From contig WBVU01000004.1 in assembly GCA_009192285.1 (NCBI GenBank), forward strand, positions 3,122,001-3,186,000: 64,000 bases of DNA, written 5' to 3'. The notes below the pieces were generated by a model that saw only the letters and a list, made by a program, of their open reading frames with translations, had not been told where the DNA came from and did not search any database. Positions 1 through 11,900 of the stretch are shown here, one piece after another. Source of the DNA: Morchella semilibera. Taxonomy: Eukaryota > Ascomycota > Pezizomycetes > Pezizales > Morchellaceae. How positions within the stretch are numbered: the first letter of the stretch is position 1; each line of letters opens with the position of its first letter. The position numbers and the translations under genes are program-made.

Positions 1-539
1 CTTCCAATTAACAAGCGACGTCATTCAATCAATCCCTGGGTTTTGCAGTGTCCGTCCGCATATAGAATTTAATTTAGCTGTGCACACACTCGCACACTCG
101 CACACCCAGAGAGAGAGAAACCACGATTCAACCGCATCTCCGATCCAGCTGCCTTCTCGTGGGTTTAAGGGTTGGCATGGCAAGAGATAGGGTAGCGAAA
201 CCGTTGATGTTGCTGGGTCAACCAGTTTTAGAGGTCTCTCATTTTTTTTTTTTATCTCTCGGGCGACCCTGTGGGATGAGATGTTTTGCAAGATATCCAC
301 AGATTTGCGATATGGTGGAGAGACAGGCCAGGCTAACTGGAAAGGAGGGACCCTTATCGTTGAATTGTAGTACTGGTAGTAGCCTGTAGTTTTAGAGTAG
401 TATCTACCGGTTCCGCATGGTGGTAAAACATTTGTAACCCCCACGGAATTTTATTTTTCTTTACTATCTACGCGGGTTATACGTCGTCCAGAGCGTGGAC
501 CCTGTAAGTTAGAGTAACCTCAGCTTAATTGTGGGGCCA

Positions 540-551
540 GGGGGGGGGGGG
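540..551. repeat. G12 homopolymer
   Basis: An uninterrupted run of about 12 G in intergenic DNA. It is one of several G/C runs of at least 11 in the window and is prone to polymerase slippage and length error. Confidence 0.9.
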
Positions 552-2510
552 ATACCGAATTAACTAAGTTCCAGTCAAGAGATATTAAAAAAAGGTTCAT
601 TGATCGGATTAATGAAACACTCTCGCTCTGTACTGCGCATCAGCTTGGACTGATAGATGGTCTCGACCCTCTGTGTTTCCTCACAAGCGAGATCTATCTA
701 GAAGAGAGAAGGTTGCACTGACTTCAGGTTGGTTTGGCCCGGCGTCGGGGGGAGGCTTAATTTGTGTAGTAGCCCTAGGTAGGCCTGGGGTTTGAGTATG
801 AGTGGTAGAGTAGAAAGGTATTCTTGAGCGAGCCGAAAATGTTTCATCCAAGAAGCTGGGGGTTTGAGGGATGAGATGGGATTGGATAAGGAGGAGGATG
901 TTAGGGGTAAGTATCTTTAGTTCTGAGAAACATTACCCACATCGGTAATCATCATCACTTCAATACCTGCTACATTCTAACTACATGTATTGAAACATCA
1001 CCACCACCACCACCACAATCATCACCACCACTTTTACCACCACCACAAACAACTTAACCGCGATACTCGAGGGATAAGGGGGGGGAGAGAAGAGGCTCAA
1101 GTAATTCAAAACCTCATTCAATCAATACCAGTGTGGAAATGATCTCGGTTGCCGAACCCCGGTGTAAAGTGTTTGATAAGCACCCAGCCTAGGTAGTATT
1201 CTCTACTCTCTCCGCTGGTCCCGCAAGACTTTCTACTCAAGGTTTTGATAAATTTGAAATAGACCACGCATCGGATCTGCGCACGCACACCACTCACACA
1301 ACACTCTCACTCACTCGCTCACGTCGAAATGGATTGCGACACCAGGCAGGCAGCGGGCCAAGCTATATTTCCCGGTGCTAGTACCAACTTGCGCGCGCGC
1401 GCGGCGAAGGTGGTTCATGAAAGATTCGAAATAGTGGGTGAGCATGAAATTCATTAAGCAAGATGTAGGTAGCTGAGCAAGATGCAAAAAAAGGGTCTTT
1501 AGCCTAGCTTCGATCAGTTCCATTTTAAAGGATACCGATTGACAGCTGCTACTTGGGCAGGGACCTTACTTACCGAGTTCTGGACGCCGCCTTCTCATGC
1601 TCACTCATCATTGCTTAAAAAGACTTGCCCTATTTTAATTGGCCAATATCTTATCCTCATGTTACGCACATACATCTGTATCTACATCCATCGAACAATT
1701 CATTCCCCACTTTTTTTTTATTCTTACTTCTTTTCAGATTAGTACTTTTCTTTTTATCCTCTCCGTTCCTTCTCGATGATGGTGATGCTGCTGGAAAATT
1801 AAGTCTTCAAGATTCGACGGGCCCAAGGGTAGCTACATGGAGCAGCGAAGATCTATTACTTGTGCAGCGCGGCTGCTTACGCTACATACATAAGAGATGA
1901 CGGCGGGCAACATATACAATCGGCGTTTCTGCGTGTACGTTTAAAACAATCAGGTTTCCACCAGACCGGGGAACAGAGTATAATACTAATACACAGGGAA
2001 GGGATATTGATTGATTGATTGAGCGCGAAATAACGTAATGAGAAATAATATTCTAAATTATTCAAACAATCCAGATGCTGTAGATCACTGTTTCGCACAA
2101 CCACACATCAATCACCGAGGCCACCGAGTACTTACTTTAAACTCTACAGAGGTATTTACGCCGCAGCCGTATATAGCGTACCGGTGAACCGGTAAAGGAG
2201 GGTTGGCGATCAAGAAAGGGAAGGAAACCAAAAACCCACATACAGCTTTGTTGTGCGCACAAAATAGAATATTGGGCCTCTTCCCTTTTTTTTTTTTTTT
2301 TTTCCCTCCCGAAGCACGCACCGCACGGTACCTCTCTTCAGGGCACGAACTCGAAGGAAGGGGAAACCTGCGCGGCTTCTCTCCTCGTGAGTACGACGGC
2401 AGGCGCTGTGTCTCTGTATGTAGGACTTTTTTCCACTTATTTTCTTCTTCCGCGAAGCAGTTAATTGAAGTTGAAATGTGGTGGTACTGATTTGAACGAA
2501 GGAGTACGTT

Positions 2511-2535
2511 TTTGTTTTGTTTTGTTTTGTTTTGC
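2511..2535. repeat. (TTTTG)n microsatellite
   Basis: Five tandem copies of the pentamer TTTTG in intergenic DNA. Confidence 0.85.
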
Positions 2536-5500
2536 GGCGGTAACCAGCAGTATCGTGGTGGTTAACCATGTGGAAACCTAAAGAAAGATTTGCAAGACAA
2601 GGAGCGCCCAAAAAATTGATTTTTTTTTTTTTTTTCCGCTTTGTCTTTCGAATCTTTTTTTTTCTCCCGGTGTTGACACACAAGACGGTCCGTTTTGTCT
2701 CCCAAGTTGAAGCGAGACATGCCTGCAGGTGTGTTTGAGGCAGCTCACCACTTCTGGACCATCACTTTACGAGGAGGGAAGGTACCAAAAGCTAGGGGGG
2801 GCGCAGGTATTTACATTTACATTCTAGGTATATCTACCTAGCATGGCATAGCATAGCATAACCACGGTTAAATAATTGAGGATTTCTTTGCTCAGAAAGG
2901 CTTTGTCAGTACTACTTAAATAAATTAACTAACCACATCCCCATCCACTACTAACTTACCACCATCACGTACCGACCCCATAATGGGTACATGTATGTAT
3001 GTAGCTGCAGTGTAACTTGTTTCTCGCCATGGTTACGGGTTACGCAGAGCAAAAGGAGAGTAAGAGAAAAGGGTAAGAAATACGAAGATCCCTTCCTTTT
3101 TCCACCAAATTTGCGGAGCATTCCATTAATAACCCAGCAACTGTTTCTTGAGTTTGAAGGCAGACAGACATGCAGAGAGAAAAGGGAAAAGAAAAGGCCA
3201 AGATCAAGTACACCCCTTAATTGAACACTTTTTCTCAAGTCTTCTCCTATGCCTCGGCCTATGGAAACGGCTGGTATGAGACAACTGGACAAAGGCATTG
3301 GTTGCTGTCCAATGCATTGGAATGTAACTGTTCCAATTTGTGCGTACATATCATACTCTGTAGAAGTCAATGATCAGTTGATATTTTGCAAGCAACATAA
3401 CCAACGAGAGATAGCCAAGAAAGCGGGATCCGGAAGTACTACCTAGGTAGAACCAATGTATGTAGCAGAAAAAAAAGTGTTTTCCCTGTCCTCAACGCTC
3501 GTTTCGACGCGACGTGCAGTGCATGTATCTCATCCCCAGGCCGGTACATACATGTATAATATGCAGTTTCACCCTTCCCTTCCCTTCCTTCCCTTCCCCA
3601 CAAAAAAAATAAAAAAAATAAAAATTTGATGGAGAAGGAGGTGGAAACCGTACCTACACCCTTGGAACAGCCGCACTCTCTTATTCTGTCTGACTCTCTC
3701 TCTGTCCATAGTGCATATTACCTACCGCTTAGTACACATAGATGTGTAGCAAAAAGCCAAACATAACATATATAGCCTACACCGCGTGCGCCCCCGGCAA
3801 AGCATCTCGGGAAGGGTTTTTTTTGATGCGGCGTTGCGGGCAGATTCACTGATTCGCAAGCAGCGTCCGCTCTTGCAGCGGGACTATTGGCCCCATGCGT
3901 CCTATATCATGGAGTAATTGTATACATGTACTTGGCGACAAAGCTAAACTTCGTCCCGTATGTTTGAGTTCTTTTCTTTCTTTTTCTTTTTTTTTTCTCT
4001 CTCTGTTTTCACAATTAGTTGATTAGAAATCTGAGAATCTCGAGATGACTGTATTTTTTTTCTCGGTGAGCCGGGGGGTGGGTCGACGACATGTCAGAAA
4101 ACGATGTACGGGGAATATTAAACAAACCCCAGACGATGTATGTATGGGTATTTTTATGTAGGCAGGTAGGTACTATGCCTAATTTCAATTTCCCGGTAAC
4201 GTAGAGGTAAGGTAAGGTATATAAACTGAATAACCGCAGAGATCGTAATTTACGAATTAGAGTAAAGATGGTACATGTACATACATGTAATTGAGGCTAC
4301 ATTGCTCACATATGTAGTTAGGTAGCTGTCCTTGATTTTTCATCAACTGATTTCTTGGTACGTACGACATTGAGCACTTTGTCCGTACGTATGTAGGGAT
4401 GGAGATCATTTCAATCTCAGCCTGGAGAGCAAGAGCAAGCGCAGGAATGTTCGGTAATCGTGATAATCCACAACCTTCAAATCGTATCGTGGACGTCAAA
4501 GTATGGGGAGGCGTTAGTTGAAAGAACCAAGAAAAAATACCAAGCTATTCTAAACCCCCCTACCTTACTGCTCCTGCAAGATGGGTCGGTCCCATGAACA
4601 ACCTTTTGGAAGAAGTTAGGTTAGCGTGGCCTTAGCGTACCATACGTAGCACGACCCTCCGAACCCTGAATTTACCCCAGAGTGGAAAGCGAAGGGGGGA
4701 TCCGAAGGGAACTAGCGAAAGCCTTTGAGCAGAGTAAAGTAGTGCGACAGTGCAACAGTGCAACTGTGCAACTGTGCAAGTAACTTAAGTGCAGCCGTGC
4801 CAGCCAGTTAACCAGTTAGCCAGTCTGCTAGACAGACAGACAGACAGATAGACAGCAGAGCAATGGGCGCAAAAGAAAACTAGAGCAAAAGAAAAAAGTA
4901 AACTTCATAAGCAAGTTGGCCGGTCATGGGAATTGTTGTCCACTCGGCTTCGGCACAGCTATTCTAGTAACCAAACTAAAAAGTAATAGGATTTTAGTCT
5001 ATGACGAGAGTAGTGTGGTTCCTGGATGGCAATCACTAAATGCGGGGAAGCACTAATAAACGACGCTAACGTAAAAAAAGGCATCACTTACTCCAGTCAC
5101 TCAACCTCCTTCCTTCCCTCCACACTACAACCATGAAAAGGAAGGGGGGAAAAAAAAACACCCCCCCAGAAGAAGCAAAAAACCACACGACAGTTGTGTA
5201 ATGAGTGCGCGCCATGGCCACCTCAAAGATGCCACTAGGACGAGACGAACGCTGCAGCGGTTCTCCTCCATCCATCCCTCCAAACCCCCTAAAGCCTACA
5301 TACACGAGTTACATAACCTACCTTGAGTGTGCAGACCCAGGCTAAGAAGAACCTGGAGAAAGGGAAGATGAGACACGGGATCTCGCGTACATATTGTCCA
5401 TGGCCCATGGGAGTCCAGTAGCCAGCCAGTTGGCGGAGAAGGAATGGGGAAAAGAAAGGGAAAAAAATAATAAAAAAAATATAAAAATAAAAAAAAAAAA

Positions 5501-7843
5501 AAAAAAAAAGAGAGACGTGATATGGATGGATTCTAATAGGCGGTGAGTCGATCTTGGGTAATGGTTTCTCTACATTTTTTCCGTTTATATTTTGTTCTTT
5601 TGAGAATCCTCACACTCACTCACCCTTTCCATGGACAAGAAAAAACGATAATGCTTGCTTGCGGGAAGTCGCATGACAAGTCTCTCCATATCTAGGGGGA
5701 AAGTGCATAGCGGTAAAATGTCATATCACTTTGAAAGAAAAAAAAAAGGCTTACATCTTTGACACTCTCGTGAGATTCAACAATTTCTCAACTAGGACCA
5801 CTTCAATGTAGATCAATCTGGTACTACGGCCTCAACTTAGAAAGTCAAAAGAATATATAAGAATTGTATAGGAGGGAAAAAAAAAGAAAAAAAACCACGG
5901 GGATTATTTCTATTAAAGTGCTCATTTAAACATCAAGAGGAAGGGAACATGGTCTTTTGGACAAGTCATGAGGCAATGTACACCTGGAAGCGGAGGTCTA
6001 GAGGTACATGTAGTTTTGCAAAATGTAGGTACGTCAATGACGCATGTATTCACTTGCTGAAATAGGTGATGAAGTACATCTCGCACAGGGGACAGTTATG
6101 AATACGTACTCTACGAGCTACGAACTGTCACTGAACGTCTCTAACTCACTCCCATGCTTTTAACTCTCCTAATTACGAGTACACTTTCGTGAGAAAAAGA
6201 AACATGGTCCTCTTGACTGAGGAGGGTGACGAGCCTCCACAATATGCATGACAATTGACGCAAGCCCTGGAAACTCAGCTGATGATCCAATCATAAGAAA
6301 CGGAGTACTGAAAGAGATGGGGTCCAGGTTATGTCCGTAGGTTAACGTCGAATGAATATGTTCCCAATCATTTTTTTGTCTAAGCGCAACCATGAGCTGT
6401 ACCTGTGATATGGTTGATGGCCAGCTAGACTAGACACGGTTCGTCTCAAGAACAACGCGGAAGCCTCACTCAATAACGAGTATTAGCGACTGACAGGCCA
6501 AGAAATGATGGCATTGATCAACGGGCGCAAAGCTCACGACCTAGATCTCGCCGCAACGGGAAGCCTCTTTTAATATTGTGGTCCAAGGGCTTTGTGTTTC
6601 ACTACAAATATTGAGTAGAAATGCAGGGTTTCACCAAGAAAATACTCGCAGTTAGCGACTGAAAAAAAAAGATAGGGGATAGGACGTCTATGCGCAATCA
6701 ATATCATGAATATGAATATTCAACACTATGGACCTAGGCTGAGGGTCTCACGACCACATCCCGTCTAAGAAACTGAGCCCTCCTGGATTCGGGGATAGAA
6801 ATTTTGACAGTCTGTTCGCGCCTCCCTTCGGTTCGCCACCCGTACCTATCAGCGTCAATCACAGTCTGATTTTGGGATATGATGGGCAGCGGGAAGTGAT
6901 AGAAGAGAAAAGCTTTTCACGATGGTTACCTAGAGTACTAAGTACCACAGGAATGAGGCTTTGAGCTTCTCTCAGCAACGAACCGTCTATCTCACTTGCC
7001 ACCAACCACATGCCGCAAAGGCTATGAAACTCTTGGATATTTTTTTATGAGCAATCGTATATGATTGGGTGGGTCAGCTGGAGCCTGTGTTTCGTTTTTA
7101 CCTTACATAGGGAACAACAGGTAGGAAATAGAAATAAACGGAAATATCGTGAGATAATAGGTGATGCAAGTAAAGCGGATTAACATATGTTTTCCAAGGG
7201 TATAATACAGTAGGGGGTGATAGGAGACCATGTTAGAAAACCCAAGAGGGTAGTACCGTGTAACATGTAGTTTAAGAACGGATTTGGACAGCACAACAGC
7301 AGTAAGTGGTCTAGAGAGTTGATCGAAAGAAGCAATCCACTCTCCTAATTGATTGAACAGCCTGTGGCGAGGCACAAAAAAAAAATCCCGAAGATAGTCT
7401 TTACCCAGGGAAAAAAATTCGTTGCGTTTCGTGAGTGGACAGATGTGAGAGTTTTTGACTTTTTTTTTTTCTCTCTCCAGTAGCTTACGCGCCTTCAATA
7501 GAGTTATGATGGAGGGTGACAAGATGAATTAATTGGGTGTGAGGCGCAACGGGCAGAGAGAGACTCTGGAGGGAGGTGCCGCACACACGAATGCAGGCCA
7601 AATAGAAAGTGGATTAGGAAAGAGGATTGTCTCGGGACGAATTATTTCATTTTTCCAATTTTGAGATTATTTATTTATTTTTGGGATGAAGGAGGGTATG
7701 AATAAATGAATGAAAAACACATCCCGAAAAATTGATTTTTTTTTTTGTGTTTTGATTTTTTTTTTCCTTTTTTTTTTTTTTTTTTCTTGGAAGGGGGGGT
7801 GGGAAGGAGATTGAACTAACTGCTGCAGACGACGCAGCAAGCA

Positions 7844-7863
7844 GCAGCAGCAGCTGCTGCTGC
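7844..7863. repeat. Perfect 20-bp CAG/CTG palindrome
   Basis: GCAGCAGCAGCTGCTGCTGC reads the same on both strands, and the CAG run extends three more bases to the left. It lies about 570 bp upstream of the ECL1 start. It could form a hairpin or be a paired CAG-type site; function is unknown. Confidence 0.8.
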
Positions 7864-8160
7864 ACAGGGATCGAAGTGGCCTCACCCTCATGCTTGGTGG
7901 CCCTGCCTGCACTCCTCAACTCACTACACCACCCTCAACCCTCTCACACACACTCAAGAGCCTAGTACTTTTGCGATGCATCACACACCCCTCGACCCAA
8001 GTAAAGACCTCATTGGTTCACACAAGACAGGCAGCGATCGTCTCGGATGGGTTGTGGATCCTGGCAGACCCACTCACTTTACCACCAAAGCACGCAAACC
8101 CTCCCCTCACTCGCTCACTGACTCTTTAGTTAGCAGCAACCTCACGCCCTGCCTAACACT

Positions 8161-8172
8161 CTTTAAATATAT
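8161..8172 (+). promoter_or_regulatory. TATA-like element of ECL1
   Basis: The A/T-rich stretch tttaaatatat lies about 265 bp upstream of the ECL1 ATG. A pyrimidine-rich block (8180-8340) follows, as is common around fungal transcription starts. Placing the start here leaves a leader of roughly 200 bases. This is inferred from sequence only. Confidence 0.4.
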
Positions 8173-8434
8173 GCTGCCAGTCTCCCCCTCCGATCTCGTT
8201 CTAACCCCCCTCTCTCACAACACGTTTCGCTTGCCCTTCATTCACCATCATAACTATTCACTATCACTACCAAAGCAAATCAATCATATCAACTACTCTC
8301 TGAGTCCGTTCCTTCATCAATTCAATCCAATCCATCAATCGACCGATTCCTAGCATCACAAGCTAAAGTTCCGAAAGCAAGAAAGAAAAAAAATATACAC
8401 CTTCACTACTACTACTCAAAAAAACATCAATACA

Positions 8435-8938
8435 ATGGACTGGTCTCCTGATTACTGTCTCTCTTGCGATCGTGAGATCTCGCAATCTGGTCACGGTGCA
8501 TACTGCTCACAATCCTGCCGCTTGGCTGATCTCGAGCACGCTTCTTGCAATTCTGGCTCATCATCACCTACTACCGCTCCTACAACTTCATGGCAGAACT
8601 CAAACATGAGCACTGGTGCTGGGTTTTACCTTCCTCCCCCGCTCAACTTCTCAGCAATGTCTGGAAGACAATCAAGCTCGGCATCCTCATCACCAGCATC
8701 ACGGAGCCCAATCTCATCTACTCCTCCTAACCTCTACGCTTCACCATACGCACCCAGCAACACCAGGCCTTCCCAGCTCTACACTTCACCATCACGGACT
8801 TCATTGTCATCATTGAACAGCTACAGTGGACAACAGGAACCGGCGGTGCTTTCGGACAAGGTCAAGAACGAGCTCCGGGATTACGCCAGTTCATTCGACC
8901 ATGTGAGGGACTGGAAGCGAAGGATGACAGTGGTTTAA
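8435..8938 (+). CDS. ecl1: Ecl1-family life-span regulatory factor
   Basis: Single-exon gene for 167 residues. The N-terminus MDWSPDYCLSCDR with the later AYCSQSCR gives a CxxC...CxxxC cysteine set, the mark of the Ecl1 (extender of chronological life span) family of small zinc-binding proteins. The middle (about residues 37-125) is Ser/Pro/Thr-rich and probably disordered. The C-terminal 30 residues are charged, ending DHVRDWKRRMTVV, and look like a second conserved block. In fission yeast, Ecl1-type proteins lengthen stationary-phase survival and respond to sulfur, zinc or nutrient shortage; no catalytic activity is known. The ATG is the first in frame after the pyrimidine-rich leader. It stands alone, with about 8 kb of gene-free DNA upstream and nearly 10 kb downstream. 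Family assignment is firm; the exact role here is inferred. Confidence 0.88.
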   Translation: MDWSPDYCLSCDREISQSGHGAYCSQSCRLADLEHASCNSGSSSPTTAPTTSWQNSNMSTGAGFYLPPPLNFSAMSGRQSSSASSSPASRSPISSTPPNLYASPYAPSNTRPSQLYTSPSRTSLSSLNSYSGQQEPAVLSDKVKNELRDYASSFDHVRDWKRRMTVV

Positions 8939-11900
8939 TTGTGAGGGGAAAACATTTGGGCGGTTGTACGATGAAGAGGAGGCTACAAGGGTCTCGACAA
9001 AAAAAAATCATCATTTCAATTCTTACGAACATATTTTAACTACGGGTTTTGTGGGTGGCATTGTCACATTACATCTCATCTCATCTTTTGCGTACGCTAT
9101 ACCATTCGCATCAGCATTCGATATCGTCTCCTGGTTATCGCTTGGGAGGTTGGCTGGCATCGAGGGCTGCTTTTCTTTACATCTTCATTTCTTATCTGCA
9201 TATTTCGGGGTCTTTTTTTTCTTTTCCTTTTTTAAAAAAGTTTCTACTTTGTTGGTTCTTTGCGTTCGGGGTTCGGTTTTCTAGGTTATTGTGTGCGTAT
9301 GGGAGATTTTGGGGCGTACCTTTTTTTTTCCATTCTATGTCTTAACATGATCTCGGAGAGGTGAACTACTTGGGTCTGCTTTTATTTGCAACATCTATAC
9401 ACTCATTACATTTCCTACTTTCTACTTAACAAGCTATGTTGCAGAGGGAGGCGTCTGATGGGCCATCTAAGACTTTAATTGGTTTCTTTCTCTTGTTACA
9501 TACTACGACTTTCGATGTTCAAAGTTTTTTTCCCTATGTTTGTGGGTTTTGGGGGATAAGGAGAGCTGTTTGAGTACGATTAAGGCGTTGTAACTACTAG
9601 AGTTTTTTTTTTTACTTTTTTTTTTTTGGAGGTGATCTCCAGTAGCTGAATAGTTAGGCCGATTATGGCAGGGAAAAAGGGAAAGAATTAAGTTTGATCA
9701 CCACACACATTTTTGTCCCAAATGATTCTTGCGAAAATTTTTCCAAAAGGTTCCTGCTTACACTCTCTGGCTGAGTTTCTTGGTGGGCTGTGGTATGTGA
9801 CGTTCGCCGAGATCGAGCGCGGGCTCTGTTTCATCCGGTCGGCGATCCTTCTCAACCGGTATCGAACATATTTTTTTCAGCGGCTCGGTGATAATAACGA
9901 TAATAAGAGTTTAAAGTGCTGACCTGATATGTTGGACCATCAGGCAACCTCATACGACGGAATTATAGGCAATGAGATTCATTAAGGGCCTTTCCACACA
10001 CGGTACCGGTACCGGTACTGAATGGAAAGAATTAAGTTTTTTTTTTCTTTTTTTTTTTCTCCCTTCTATCATCTATCTCTTCGGACATGATTGGGATGGG
10101 CATTGGCGAGCAGGTTCGTCCATACATCGTGCGCACCTTGTACTGCCTCCTTCGATGTCTAAGGTACCCCCCTCCCTTCCCTACATACCTACCAGGTGAA
10201 GTACTTACGCCTAGTACGTATGCTGGGAAGAAAAAAAAAAAAAAACCCATTCCTCCTCCCCCTTCCTTCGGTTGCCTCTTTGCTGCTACGCACACCGTTG
10301 CATGTTGCTGGCAGTTTGCTGTCTGATACGTAGGTTAGGTTAGGCTACTAAAAAAGTTGCCTACAGGGCTTATGAGAGACAGTAAAGTCAGTCAGCCAGC
10401 CAGTGGATTCCCCCCCCCCCCTCCCCTCTCTCTCCTGCCTTGCCTTGTCAATTGAATAATGATTCGATCAGGTATCATTATTGTATCACCAGGAAAAGTT
10501 AGTTAACCTCTTCCGTGCCTAGAGTGGGCTCTCTCTCGTCCGGGGGGTGGCCCGCAGACTTCCCCAATTCCAAGGTTGCGATGCAAATTTCACCAGCAGC
10601 AGAGCAAAGCAAGCAGTCCGGATTGATGATGATGGGTCGGAAGGAAGCGGACGGGAATGAATATGCATTGGCTGCACCACGTGTATGGGGGTGGATTGTG
10701 AGTAGCCGGGCCCGAAACAGAGACGCTTGTATGGTTTTGAAAATCGTACAGATTTTGGACGTTTTATGTCTCTTGCCTGTCTGGGCGTGCTAATTCAGGT
10801 ATTAATATCTCTACTACTTACTAGACTAGGCTTTACCGCAAACTCCGATAGAGTACCTACAGGTCTGGAACTCTAAAGTACTTTAGTCTGTAGTGTACCT
10901 ACGGGTACGCTCCTCCCTCCTCCTCCCAGACGGTAAGGATAGCCAGACTCAAATTAAGTTTCCTTCCCTTCTTTCAACGACCATGGAAAGGATTGATTGT
11001 GCGTCTTTATTTTCTCTTGGCACCGGGAGTGTGCTGTAGAATACGTACGACTGCGCACACAATCAATTCTGGCGCTTGCCAATTGCCTGCCTTGCCTTTA
11101 AGGTTATGTATGAATCATGCGTGGATCCATGGAAGGAAGCGTCCTTGAGAGTCTTTTTCTTTCTTTCTCTCACTTTCTATCTGTCTTGGAAAGAGAGAGA
11201 AAAGCCAAGTCCGGGGGTACCATGAAGGTTAAAGTGGCCGTGTTTCACGATCATAAGGGAAGCCTGGCATTTGCTATGTATTCAAGAAACAGCCGACTTT
11301 CCGTTCATCGTTAATCCCTTCAAACGCGCAGCAAAGAAAAACAATCTGGAATTTTGCCAAATCAGACACACAAGGCTATAGATCAAACCCCAGTACATGG
11401 CGGGAGATTGACACCCTGGCCCTTGCTACCTGCCTACATCCTTCCTTTCTTCCTTTCTCTACCTCTATCTCTTCTCTCCTTGGTTCAACGCACATAATTG
11501 AGGGTAAAGGAAGATGACTTGTTCCAAACATCTTTACAAGAGATCAAGCAAAAGAGATCCTTTCCGGTTTATCCGAGTGGTAATGTATGTACGGAGAGCG
11601 CGTAAAACTGGGTTCTTGGAGTCATGTCAAGCAAGTAATAGGTAGGAAAGGACAGAAGGGAAAAATAAAATACCCACCCCCATACTGCTGGGAGCGCCAG
11701 AGAGTCATCATGAAAAAAATTCCCATGGTTGACCTGTCAAAATACCCAAATCAAACACCTTCATGCACATCTAGCTCTAGCAACAATGGAAATGTACCCA
11801 TCTATGCCCCCGGTGCCCGTACCGCAAAGCGACCGAATCAGCTGAGAATATCGCTGCAAAAAGTGAAGTTTTTCATGCTTCGCTTGTCGTGCTTGCTGCT

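Larger units (their letters stand above)
1..8160. other. Gene-free stretch rich in simple repeats
   Basis: No reading frame here has codon use, conserved motifs or splice structure that suggests a protein. The longest open frames run through low-complexity A/T or C/T tracts. Visible content is microsatellites (CAC near 1002-1050, TTTTG near 2511-2535, CAGA near 4836-4855), homopolymers (G12 at 540-551, A21 near 5489-5509), and seven copies of the octamer TACATGTA at 982, 2988, 3549, 3923, 4272, 4282 and 6005. Non-coding RNA or distant regulatory DNA cannot be excluded. Confidence 0.6.

Noticed and set aside
2210-2683. 157-codon open frame on the minus strand
   Set aside because: Lys/Arg runs come from poly-T tracts; no conserved content.
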